The position numbers were made by a program, and so were the translations under genes. Below are positions 5,184-11,995 of a DNA stretch of 13,065 nt, one piece after another. The DNA comes from an uncultured Bacteroidota bacterium (lineage in GTDB: Bacteria; Bacteroidota; Bacteroidia; 2-12-FULL-35-15). Numbering within the stretch: the first letter of the stretch is position 1; the number at the start of each line of letters is the position of its first letter. The notes under the pieces are model-generated. The model ran no database searches and was not told the origin of the DNA. It saw nothing but the letters and a program-made list of their open reading frames with translations. The stretch lies in contig CAILDT010000980.1 of assembly GCA_903833025.1 (NCBI GenBank), positions 1 to 13,065 on the forward strand, written 5' to 3'.

Positions 5184-6089
5184 ATGAACCAGCACCACCT
5201 AAGCCATTTAAAAGAATTAGAAAGCGAAAGTATTTTTGTTTTGCGCGAAGTGGCAGCACAATTCGAAAAACCAGTATTACTTTTTTCAGGAGGAAAAGAT
5301 AGTATTGTTTGTTTCCATTTAGCTCGCAAAGCGTTTGCACCAGCTAAAGTCCCGTTTCCTTTATTACATATTGATACCGGACATAATTTTGAGGAAACAA
5401 TTATTTATCGTGATAATTTAGTTACTAAATATGGCGCACAGCTTATTGTTGCTTCCGTTCAGGATAGTATAGATACTGGGAGAGTAACCGAAGAAAAGGG
5501 ATTTAATGCAAGCCGTAATGTGTTGCAAACGGTTACTTTGCTTGATACAATTGAATCTTATAAGTTTGATGCGCTGATTGGTGGTGCACGAAGAGATGAA
5601 GAAAAAGCAAGAGCAAAGGAACGTTTCTTTTCGCATCGCGATGAATTTGGGCAATGGGACCCAAAGAACCAACGCCCCGAACTATGGAATTTATTTAATG
5701 GTAGAAGAAATATTGGCGAACATTTTCGTGTGTTCCCGATAAGTAATTGGACGGAGATGGATGTGTGGCAATACATATTACAAGAGAAAATAGAAATCCC
5801 TTCTTTATATTTTACACATCAGCGCGAATGCTTTATTCGTGATAAAGTTATTTATGCGCACGCCAATGTTATTCCGCTTAAACCAAACGAGAAGGTAGAA
5901 ACTATGCAAGTGAGGTTTCGTACCATTGGCGATATTAGTTGCACTGGTGCTGTGCTTTCATCAGCAGCTACAATTGAAGAGATAGTGGAAGAAGTTGCGG
6001 CAACACGAACTACAGAACGTGGTAGCCGAATAGATGATAAACGCAGCGATGCAGCAATGGAAGACAGAAAGAAACAAGGTTATTTTTAG
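5184..6089 (+). CDS. cysD: Sulfate adenylyltransferase subunit 2 (ATP sulfurylase, small subunit)
   Basis: This 301-residue member of the PP-loop ATP pyrophosphatase superfamily catalyses adenylation of sulfate to APS in complex with CysN. The PP-loop is SGGKDS at 35-40. Further signatures are HIDTGHNFEET, GGARRDEEKARAKER, FRVFPISNWTEMDVWQYI and the C-terminal RTTERGSRIDDKRSDAAMEDRKKQGYF block, a near-invariant CysD ending. Length matches the family (about 300). A purine-rich AAAAGGGA lies just before the ATG. It sits 6 bp after cysC and 16 bp before cysN, so co-transcription is expected. Confidence 0.96.
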   Translation: MNQHHLSHLKELESESIFVLREVAAQFEKPVLLFSGGKDSIVCFHLARKAFAPAKVPFPLLHIDTGHNFEETIIYRDNLVTKYGAQLIVASVQDSIDTGRVTEEKGFNASRNVLQTVTLLDTIESYKFDALIGGARRDEEKARAKERFFSHRDEFGQWDPKNQRPELWNLFNGRRNIGEHFRVFPISNWTEMDVWQYILQEKIEIPSLYFTHQRECFIRDKVIYAHANVIPLKPNEKVETMQVRFRTIGDISCTGAVLSSAATIEEIVEEVAATRTTERGSRIDDKRSDAAMEDRKKQGYF

Positions 6090-6105
6090 AAATTGCAAAT
6101 TATAA

Positions 6106-7404
6106 ATGGCGAAGAAACAACATCCAATATCTGACATCGAACATCCGTCTTATTTAGATATGGATTTACTCCGCTTTACCACAGCAGGCAGTGTGGATGA
6201 TGGTAAGAGTACACTTATAGGAAGATTACTGTACGATTCCAAATCAATATTTGAAGACCAGTACGAAGCCGTGAAAGCCACCAGTAAAAAGCGCGGCGAT
6301 GAATATGTAAACCTTGCTTTATTAACTGACGGCTTGCGTGCCGAGCGCGAACAGGGCATTACCATTGATGTTGCGTATCGTTACTTTGCTACTCCGAAAC
6401 GGAAATTTATTATTGCGGATACTCCCGGACATATTCAATACACGCGCAATATGGTTACTGGTGCAAGTACTGCTAATGCTGCATTAATTTTAATTGATGC
6501 TCGCAAAGGGGTGGTGGAACAAACGAAACGACATTCATATATTGCATCACTACTTCGTATTCAGCATATTATTATTTGCATTAATAAAATGGATTTGGTG
6601 GAATACAAGGAAGATGTTTTTAAAAATATTAAAAAGGAATACGAAGAATTTGCATCCCAAATAAATATTACCAATGCCCACTTTATCCCTATTAGTGCAT
6701 TAAGCGGAGACAATGTAGTAACGGCTTCTAAAAATATGAAGTGGTTTAAAGGTAGAACAGTGTTGGCACTTCTCGAAAGTTTATCGTTGCCCGAAATTAA
6801 TAATACTGATGCTGCACGGTTTCCGGTGCAATATGTTATCCGCCCAATTGGCAATGAACATCACGATTACAGAAGTTATGCCGGACGAATTGCTTCTGGA
6901 GTTTTTGCAAAGGGTGATGACGTAACCATATTGCCAAGTGGTATTACTTCCAAAATAAAATCGATTGACTTTGGTGGCAATAAGCTCCAACAAGCTTTTG
7001 CACCAATGAGTGTAGCGTTTACCTTGGAAGACAACATAGACGCTTCGCGTGGCAATATGATTGTGAAATCGGATAACAACTCAACAGTTACTCACGATAT
7101 TGATTTAATGATTTGTTGGTTAGGCGATATAAAACTGATGGAGCATAGCAGAAAATTTATTCTCAAACATACCACCAATGAAGTGCGCTGTATAATAAAA
7201 GAAGTGCGTTACAAATTAAATATAAACACACTACAGAAAATAGAAAACGAAAAAGTAATTGGTATAAATGATATTGCTTGTATTGCCATACGCACCACTA
7301 TGCCCGTAGTGATTGATAAATATAGTAATAACAGAATTACGGGCAGTGTTATTTTAATTGATGAAAGCTCGAATGTTACAGTAGGAGCGGGAATGATTTT
7401 GTAA
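6106..7404 (+). CDS. cysN: Sulfate adenylyltransferase subunit 1 (ATP sulfurylase GTPase subunit)
   Basis: This 432-residue EF-Tu-like GTPase couples GTP hydrolysis to APS synthesis by CysD. The GTPase motifs are complete: G1 GSVDDGKST (28-36), G2 within EQGITIDVAYRYF (82-94), G3 DTPGH (105-109), G4 NKMD (160-163) and G5 SAL (197-199). The C-terminal beta-barrel domains follow. It is not fused to an APS kinase domain, consistent with the separate cysC at the operon head. It ends 30 bp from the convergent elaA-type gene, and no strong terminator hairpin is visible in that gap. Confidence 0.96.
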   Translation: MAKKQHPISDIEHPSYLDMDLLRFTTAGSVDDGKSTLIGRLLYDSKSIFEDQYEAVKATSKKRGDEYVNLALLTDGLRAEREQGITIDVAYRYFATPKRKFIIADTPGHIQYTRNMVTGASTANAALILIDARKGVVEQTKRHSYIASLLRIQHIIICINKMDLVEYKEDVFKNIKKEYEEFASQINITNAHFIPISALSGDNVVTASKNMKWFKGRTVLALLESLSLPEINNTDAARFPVQYVIRPIGNEHHDYRSYAGRIASGVFAKGDDVTILPSGITSKIKSIDFGGNKLQQAFAPMSVAFTLEDNIDASRGNMIVKSDNNSTVTHDIDLMICWLGDIKLMEHSRKFILKHTTNEVRCIIKEVRYKLNINTLQKIENEKVIGINDIACIAIRTTMPVVIDKYSNNRITGSVILIDESSNVTVGAGMIL

Positions 7405-7434
7405 AAGCGATTAGCTATTAGTGATAATTGTTTA

Positions 7435-7893
7435 TTACAACATCACCTTTTTAATCATCTCGATGTGCGGAATATTATCTTCCATATACTCTTTGCCAAC
7501 AGGCACAAAACCCATTTCAGCATAAAACTCTTTTAAATAAACCTGCGCACCAATGCGCACTTGCACATTGCTATAAAGCAATTTTATTTTTTCTAACGCC
7601 TGCACCATTAGTTCCTTGCCAACGCCTTTGCCTCTTATCTTTGGCGAAGTAACCACTCTGCCAATCGAAACTTCTTCGTACGAAATTCCGGCAGGCACTA
7701 TTCTGCAATACGCTAGCACATCGTCCATCTGACTGAACCCTATTAAGTGAAATGATTTCGCATCCTTGCCATCAGCATCCTGATACACGCAGTTTTGCTC
7801 CACCACAAACACCTCATTGCGAAGCTGCAATATTTTGTAAACCTCTGATGATTTCAGGTCTTTAAACTTTTTTATTTTCCAAGAGTGAATCAA
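7435..7893 (-). CDS. elaA: GNAT-family N-acetyltransferase, ElaA type
   Basis: This 152-residue protein has the ElaA hallmark LQLRNEVFVVEQNCVYQDAD (23-42), followed by the AYCRIVPAG and SIGRVVTSP strands. The acetyl-CoA pyrophosphate-binding loop is KIRGKGVGKEL (85-95). The acceptor substrate of ElaA proteins is not known. The start is read as TTG at 7891-7893: an in-frame TAA lies four codons upstream and no ATG occurs before the conserved MIHSWKIKKF lead. The only alternative is the adjacent ATT. It lies 83 bp downstream of gcvH on the same strand with a hairpin between them, so read-through from gcvH is possible but would be modulated. Confidence 0.9.
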   Translation of the reverse strand: MIHSWKIKKFKDLKSSEVYKILQLRNEVFVVEQNCVYQDADGKDAKSFHLIGFSQMDDVLAYCRIVPAGISYEEVSIGRVVTSPKIRGKGVGKELMVQALEKIKLLYSNVQVRIGAQVYLKEFYAEMGFVPVGKEYMEDNIPHIEMIKKVML

Positions 7894-7925
7894 ATTTGTA
7901 TAGTGTTAGTAGCGTAAATAATTAG

Positions 7926-7951
7926 TTGCCCGAAAAAAACTTTCAGGGCAA
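7926..7951. terminator. Hairpin between gcvH and elaA, weak or attenuating terminator
   Basis: TTGCCC (7926-7931) pairs with GGGCAA (7946-7951), and GAAA/TTTC continue the stem inward past a bulged A. Read leftward, the direction of gcvH, the stem is followed by CTAATTATTT rather than a T-run. It is therefore more likely a partial terminator or RNA 3'-end stabiliser than a strong stop. Confidence 0.45.
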
Positions 7952-7976
7952 AAAGCAAAAGAAATGTGAGGGAAAA

Positions 7977-8357
7977 TTAATGCCCAATAAATGTTTTGTA
8001 GGCAGCGGCGTCCATCAAATTAGCTACTTCAGCGGCATCTTTCATTTCCACTTTTATCATCCAGCCGGCACCATAAGCGTCTTTGTTAACCGCTTCAGGG
8101 TTAGTATCCAGCCCTTTGTTAACTTCAAGCACAATACCAGAAACAGGCATAAATAAATCAGAAACAGTTTTCACAGCTTCCACCGTTCCAAATATTTCTT
8201 CGTGCGCTAACTCTTCGCCTTCGGTAGTAATATCCACATATACAATGTCGCCAAGTTCGCCTTGCGCAAAATCAGTAACACCTACATACGCTATGTTGCC
8301 TTCCACACGCACCCATTCGTGGTCTTTGGTGTATTTTAAGTTTTCAGGAAAATTCAT
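7977..8357 (-). CDS. gcvH: Glycine cleavage system H protein
   Basis: This 126-residue lipoyl carrier shuttles the aminomethyl group between the P, T and L proteins of the glycine cleavage system. The lipoylated lysine is K63 in GTVEAVKTVSDL. The N-terminal KYTKDHEWVRVEG, the VGVTDFAQGELGDIVYVD strand pair and the C-terminal GAGWMIKVEM are all typical, as is the length. The P, T and L genes are not in the window, which is common in Bacteroidota where gcvH is often unlinked. A TAnnTTTG box lies upstream on the same strand. Kbl, encoded at the right end of the window, also feeds glycine metabolism, but is too far away to imply an operon. Confidence 0.97.
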   Translation of the reverse strand: MNFPENLKYTKDHEWVRVEGNIAYVGVTDFAQGELGDIVYVDITTEGEELAHEEIFGTVEAVKTVSDLFMPVSGIVLEVNKGLDTNPEAVNKDAYGAGWMIKVEMKDAAEVANLMDAAAYKTFIGH

Positions 8358-8389
8358 AATACTATTTTTTATTTGTTTTTAATGAGGTG

Positions 8390-8397
8390 CAAATTTA
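8390..8397 (-). promoter_or_regulatory. Putative -7 box of the gcvH promoter
   Basis: The bottom strand reads TAAATTTG, matching TAnnTTTG, 32 bp upstream of the gcvH ATG. No convincing -33 TTTG is present at the expected distance. Confidence 0.35.
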
Positions 8398-8520
8398 TTA
8401 TTAATTGTTTAACTATGGAGATTAAAAATAAAAAATAATTATCTTTTATTCACCACATTTCTCTTCTCCTCTTCTATCTTCCTATAGTTGCGAAAGCAAT
8501 ACTGAAATAATAGTTAACGG

Positions 8521-9582
8521 TTAACCATTGTTTTCAAACCTCGCAATATCCACTTCATTATTTAAAGCAATTTCACCTGCCATAAAATCAACAAAATGTT
8601 TTGCGAAATAAGGCGCAAGCATCACTCCTTTTGTCCCCATTCCATTAAAAACGGCAAGCGAATTATGTTGAGGATGCAAACCAATTAATGGTCGGCGGTC
8701 AATTACGGTAGGTCGTATCCCAACTTCGTGATTAATAATTTCGAACTTAACTTTTAGTACTTTATTCAATTTATCTATCAAATCTATTTTCCCTTTCTCG
8801 GTTGTTTGTTCCGTTAAATCGTTCCATTCATAAGTAGCTCCCACTTTATATGTATTGTTGCCGAGCGGCAAAATAAATACGCCTTTATTAAGTACAAATT
8901 CTTCATTTATAATAGCATCATTAATTTTAATAGTAATGATTTCTCCTTTAGTAAGCTTAAATGGTAACCAAGAGAAGTAAGGATTATCAATGGTTTTATA
9001 TCCTTCACAAAAAATGATTTTATCTGCTTCAATGTTTTTATAAACAACTTTATTATCTGAAATAATTAATTGATTGTAATCAAATTTTTCTTCGAGAAGA
9101 AAATTATTTTGCTTAAAATAATTACGGAACGAATCTAAATACACAGCAGTATTTAAATTGCCACCAAACAATATTTCGGAAACACCAAGCGGATTGTAAA
9201 TAATATCATTCAAAAAATCATCGTGAATAGTTTTGCTTAAATACTTTCCTACGTCTTCATTCACTTTTTTGTCCCATAAAATCCTTTCCTGTTCTTCAGC
9301 AAAAGGTTTTACAATTCTTTTTTTGAAATAAAATTTGGTATTCAAAAGCAATTCCGCATCTGCATAAAATCCGTCCATAAAAGGCAACAACTCATCAGCC
9401 ATCCAGCTTTTAACAAGCCTTTTAAACACAACGGGGTTGTACAACCCAGCAGCAATTCGCGATGCTTGCGAAAGGGAAACATCATCAATAATTAATATTG
9501 ATTTATTTTGATTTAATAAAGTTTGAGCAAGTATAGTGCCTGCAAGCCCTTGCCCAACTATTATGTAATTTACTTGTTTCAT
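8521..9582 (-). CDS. FAD-dependent oxidoreductase, DAO family
   Basis: This 353-residue protein begins with a Rossmann FAD-binding motif YIIVGQGLAGTILA (GxGxxG at 10-15). It ends with the DAO-type C-terminal block VGIRPTVIDRRPLIG, then NGMGTKGVMLAPYFAKHF. These place it in the DAO superfamily (PF01266) with glycine/sarcosine oxidase-like and MnmC C-domain-like enzymes. The substrate cannot be read from the sequence. There is no signal peptide or membrane anchor, so it is cytosolic. It is a single leftward gene, divergent from the RimB-RimK cluster with a 118-bp shared promoter region and 163 bp before gcvH. Confidence 0.85.
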   Translation of the reverse strand: MKQVNYIIVGQGLAGTILAQTLLNQNKSILIIDDVSLSQASRIAAGLYNPVVFKRLVKSWMADELLPFMDGFYADAELLLNTKFYFKKRIVKPFAEEQERILWDKKVNEDVGKYLSKTIHDDFLNDIIYNPLGVSEILFGGNLNTAVYLDSFRNYFKQNNFLLEEKFDYNQLIISDNKVVYKNIEADKIIFCEGYKTIDNPYFSWLPFKLTKGEIITIKINDAIINEEFVLNKGVFILPLGNNTYKVGATYEWNDLTEQTTEKGKIDLIDKLNKVLKVKFEIINHEVGIRPTVIDRRPLIGLHPQHNSLAVFNGMGTKGVMLAPYFAKHFVDFMAGEIALNNEVDIARFENNG

Positions 9583-9640
9583 TTAATATTACTTTTGTCC
9601 TGCAATTGCGAAAAGCAAATTAGGAGGAAAAAACAGGATG

Positions 9641-9648
9641 CAAAATTA
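9641..9648 (-). promoter_or_regulatory. Putative -7 box of the DAO-family gene promoter
   Basis: The bottom strand reads TAATTTTG (TAnnTTTG), about 59 bp upstream of the oxidoreductase ATG. No clear -33 element is visible. Confidence 0.35.
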
Positions 9649-9654
9649 CCGATA

Positions 9655-9662
9655 TATCTTTG
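9655..9662 (+). promoter_or_regulatory. Putative -7 box of the rimB-like/rimK operon promoter
   Basis: TATCTTTG matches TAnnTTTG, 38 bp upstream of the rimB-like ATG. It is only 6 bp from the oppositely oriented box at 9641-9648. No clear -33 element is visible. Confidence 0.4.
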
Positions 9663-9700
9663 AATAAAAGTTTTTAACTTGCCGATGAATTTTAAAATAT

Positions 9701-10129
9701 ATGAATCAGATAAAAGAAAAAATAATAATAGGAGGAAGAGAATTAATTGATTTTCCTGAATTAAGATTGTACGGCATAGAAGCAAAGATAGATACCGGCG
9801 CATATACATCAGTGTTGCATTGTCACGATATACGCGAAGAAAGCGGAGTGTTGCATTTTTATTTTCTCGACCCTACACATCCCGAATATACTAATCAGGA
9901 ACAAAAGTTTACGGAATACACACAACGAGAAATAAAAAATTCGTTCGGCGAAATAGAAAATCGTTACGTCATAAAAACAATAATTAAAATAGGAAGCAAA
10001 AGAATAAAATCTGTAATTTCGCTGACAGATAGAGGAACAATGCGTTACCCTGTTTTAATTGGCAGGCGACTTTTGAAAAATAAATTTATTGTTGATGTGA
10101 GCTTAGTAAATAATCTTTTAAATAAATAA
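9701..10129 (+). CDS. RimB-like retropepsin-fold protease (PF05618, 'ATP-dependent zinc protease' annotation)
   Basis: This 142-residue protein carries the aspartic-protease-like motif KIDTGAYTSVLH (D31-T32-G33). It also has the family's late block SLTDRGTMRYPVLIGRRLLKNKFIVDVS. Members are often annotated 'ATP-dependent zinc protease' although the fold is retropepsin-like. In Pseudomonas a relative, RimB, cleaves glutamate tails from ribosomal protein S6 that RimK adds. The rimK-type gene starts 2 bp after this stop codon, supporting the same pairing here. The start ATG at 9701 follows an AT-rich leader without Shine-Dalgarno. Whether the target is S6 or another glutamylated protein is not shown by the sequence. 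Confidence 0.85.
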   Translation: MNQIKEKIIIGGRELIDFPELRLYGIEAKIDTGAYTSVLHCHDIREESGVLHFYFLDPTHPEYTNQEQKFTEYTQREIKNSFGEIENRYVIKTIIKIGSKRIKSVISLTDRGTMRYPVLIGRRLLKNKFIVDVSLVNNLLNK

Positions 10130-10131
10130 AA

Positions 10132-11019
10132 ATGAAAATTGCAATTTTATCACGAGGACCAAAACTATACTCCACCCGAAGAATATTAGAAGCAGCCGAA
10201 CAGCGAGGACACGAAGTTGTTGTGCTTGACCATTTAAAATGTGTGCTTGGGATAGAAAAAGGCAACCCGCATATATTTTATGGCGGGAAAGAAGTGCTGG
10301 GCATTGATGCTGTTATCCCCCGGATTGGCACTTCTGTAACATTCTACGGGGCAGCCGTGGTAAGGCAGTTCGAACAGATGAAAGTTTTTTCTTCTGTTGA
10401 ATCACAAGCATTGGTTCGTTCGCGCGATAAGTTGAGAAGCTTGCAACTGTTAGCAAAAGCAGGAATAGGTATGCCCAAAACAGCATTTGCATCTATCCCA
10501 AAAAACATTGACAACGTAATTGAAATAGTTGGTGGCGCGCCAGTGGTAATAAAACTGTTGGAAGGCACGCAAGGCATAGGAGTGATATTAGCAGAAACTC
10601 ATAAATCTGCGAAATCAGTTATCGAATCTTTCCTCGCATTGAAAGCAAATATATTAGTGCAGGAATTTATTAAAGAAGCCGGAGGTGCTGATATTCGTGC
10701 GTTTGTAGTCGATGGTAAAATTGTTGGCGCAATGAAACGACAAGGATTGCCGGGCGAATTCAGAAGTAATTTGCATCGTGGCGGCAGTGCTTCTGTTTTA
10801 GAATTAAGTAAAGAGGAGCGCGAAACCGCTATTAAATCAGCAAAAAAATTAGGTCTTGCTATTGCAGGAGTTGATATGCTTCAATCTTCGAGAGGACCAT
10901 TGGTGATGGAAGTAAACTCTTCGCCCGGATTAGAAGGCATAGAAGGCGCAACAGGTGTGGATATTGCAGCTAAAATAATTGAGTATGTAGAAAGAAATGA
11001 GTTTAATCACGAAGCATAA
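10132..11019 (+). CDS. rimK: RimK-type ATP-grasp glutamate ligase (ribosomal protein S6 modification)
   Basis: This 295-residue ATP-grasp enzyme adds L-glutamate residues to a protein C-terminus, classically ribosomal protein S6. The N-terminal MKIAILSRGPKLYSTRRI and the central PRIGTSVTFYGAAVVRQFE are RimK signatures. The ATP-grasp part follows with VVIKLLEGTQGIGV (K141), LVQEFIKEAGGADIRAFVV and the metal-binding MEVNSSPGLEGIE. Length matches E. coli RimK (300). It lies 2 bp after the RimB-like gene and 9 bp before the AstE-like gene, so the three are very likely one transcript. RimK relatives with other acceptors exist, so the exact substrate is inferred. Confidence 0.93.
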   Translation: MKIAILSRGPKLYSTRRILEAAEQRGHEVVVLDHLKCVLGIEKGNPHIFYGGKEVLGIDAVIPRIGTSVTFYGAAVVRQFEQMKVFSSVESQALVRSRDKLRSLQLLAKAGIGMPKTAFASIPKNIDNVIEIVGGAPVVIKLLEGTQGIGVILAETHKSAKSVIESFLALKANILVQEFIKEAGGADIRAFVVDGKIVGAMKRQGLPGEFRSNLHRGGSASVLELSKEERETAIKSAKKLGLAIAGVDMLQSSRGPLVMEVNSSPGLEGIEGATGVDIAAKIIEYVERNEFNHEA

Positions 11020-11028
11020 AATTGATAA

Positions 11029-11985
11029 ATGCACTATAAAAACAAAGACTTATTTATAAACGGTGTAGATATAAAACCTGGCAACTCTGCGCAGATAAGT
11101 TTAAACTGGTATCAGCTTCCTACCAAAACAATTATTGAAATTCCTGTTTCTGTCTATCGTTCAAAACACCCTGGTCCTGTATTGTTGATTCAGGCAGGGA
11201 TGCACGGTGATGAAATAAACGGGATTGAAATTGTGAGGCGATTAATTACTCGCGATGATGTGCAACATCTGCTATGTGGCAGTATCATTGCAATTCCGAT
11301 TGTAAACACAGTTTCGTTTTTATACGGCACCCGCGATTTGCCTGATGGTAGAGATTTAAACAGATGTTTTCCTGGAACTAAATCTGGTTCGTTAGGAAGC
11401 AGAATAGCGTATGATTTGATGAATGAAATAATTCCGCAAATTGATTTTGGAATTGATTTTCATACCGGAGGTGCCAAGATTAATAACTACCCCCAAATAC
11501 GATGCGTGTTTAATAATGAAACGAATTTAGATTTAGGAAAAAAGTTTTCTCCGCCTTTAATTATTAATTCTCCTTTTAGAGATAACACATTACGCAAAGA
11601 AGCTTCCAGAAAAGAAAAATCTATTTTAGTTTTTGAAGGTGGCGAATCATCCCGTTTCGATTACCTTTCCATTAATGAAGGAATGAATGGATGTTTGAGA
11701 TTAATGAAACATTTTAAAATGCTTGATTTGGATTTACCCAATAATCCAACCGTTTATCTTAACAAAACTTCGTGGGTGCGTGCAAAATCTTCAGGAATGT
11801 TTCACTTAGCAAAAACAAATGGCGCACACATTTTAAAAGGAGATATAATAGGTATGATTTGCGACCCTTACGGTGAACATCAGGAAAAATTAATTGCTCC
11901 GCACGATGGCTATATTATAGGAACAAATAATCAGCCGGTAGTTAATCAAGGAGATGCCCTGTTGCATATTGGCGTGGAAGATTAA
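11029..11985 (+). CDS. Succinylglutamate desuccinylase/aspartoacylase-family zinc hydrolase
   Basis: This 318-residue protein belongs to the AstE/AspA branch of the M14 zinc carboxypeptidase fold. The zinc ligands are visible as H59 and E62 in AGMHGDEING and H145 in GIDFHTGG. DGRDLNRCFPG binds substrate in relatives, and the likely catalytic Glu is E203 in VFEGGES. A C-terminal beta domain (about 240-318) resembles the lipoyl/biotinyl-like fold often found in this family. Relatives hydrolyse N-acyl amino acids or, in M14, C-terminal residues. Next to RimK and a RimB-like protease, an action on glutamyl peptides or N-acylglutamate is plausible but inferred. The arginine succinyltransferase pathway genes that would mark a true AstE are absent. 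Confidence 0.85.
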   Translation: MHYKNKDLFINGVDIKPGNSAQISLNWYQLPTKTIIEIPVSVYRSKHPGPVLLIQAGMHGDEINGIEIVRRLITRDDVQHLLCGSIIAIPIVNTVSFLYGTRDLPDGRDLNRCFPGTKSGSLGSRIAYDLMNEIIPQIDFGIDFHTGGAKINNYPQIRCVFNNETNLDLGKKFSPPLIINSPFRDNTLRKEASRKEKSILVFEGGESSRFDYLSINEGMNGCLRLMKHFKMLDLDLPNNPTVYLNKTSWVRAKSSGMFHLAKTNGAHILKGDIIGMICDPYGEHQEKLIAPHDGYIIGTNNQPVVNQGDALLHIGVED

Positions 11986-11995
11986 CGGAAATCTT

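Larger units (their letters stand above)
9638..9667 (+). other. Nine-codon reading frame with a strong Shine-Dalgarno site
   Basis: AGGAGG at 9623-9628 lies 9 nt before ATG 9638. The frame encodes MQNYRYIFE and stops at 9665-9667. Such a perfect Shine-Dalgarno is unusual for this lineage. However, the predicted forward promoter box (9655-9662) lies inside this frame, so transcription from it would miss it. Probably chance. Confidence 0.15.

Noticed and set aside
8513..8526. Doubled GTTAAC and the GGTTAACC palindrome at the end of the DAO gene
   Set aside because: It is too short and AT-rich to separate from chance, and has no clear link to a promoter or terminator.
9579..9809. Leftward 76-codon frame overlapping the rimB-like start
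   Set aside because: It is antisense to the conserved rimB-like coding sequence, low in complexity (Leu/Phe/Ser-rich) and not similar to a known family.
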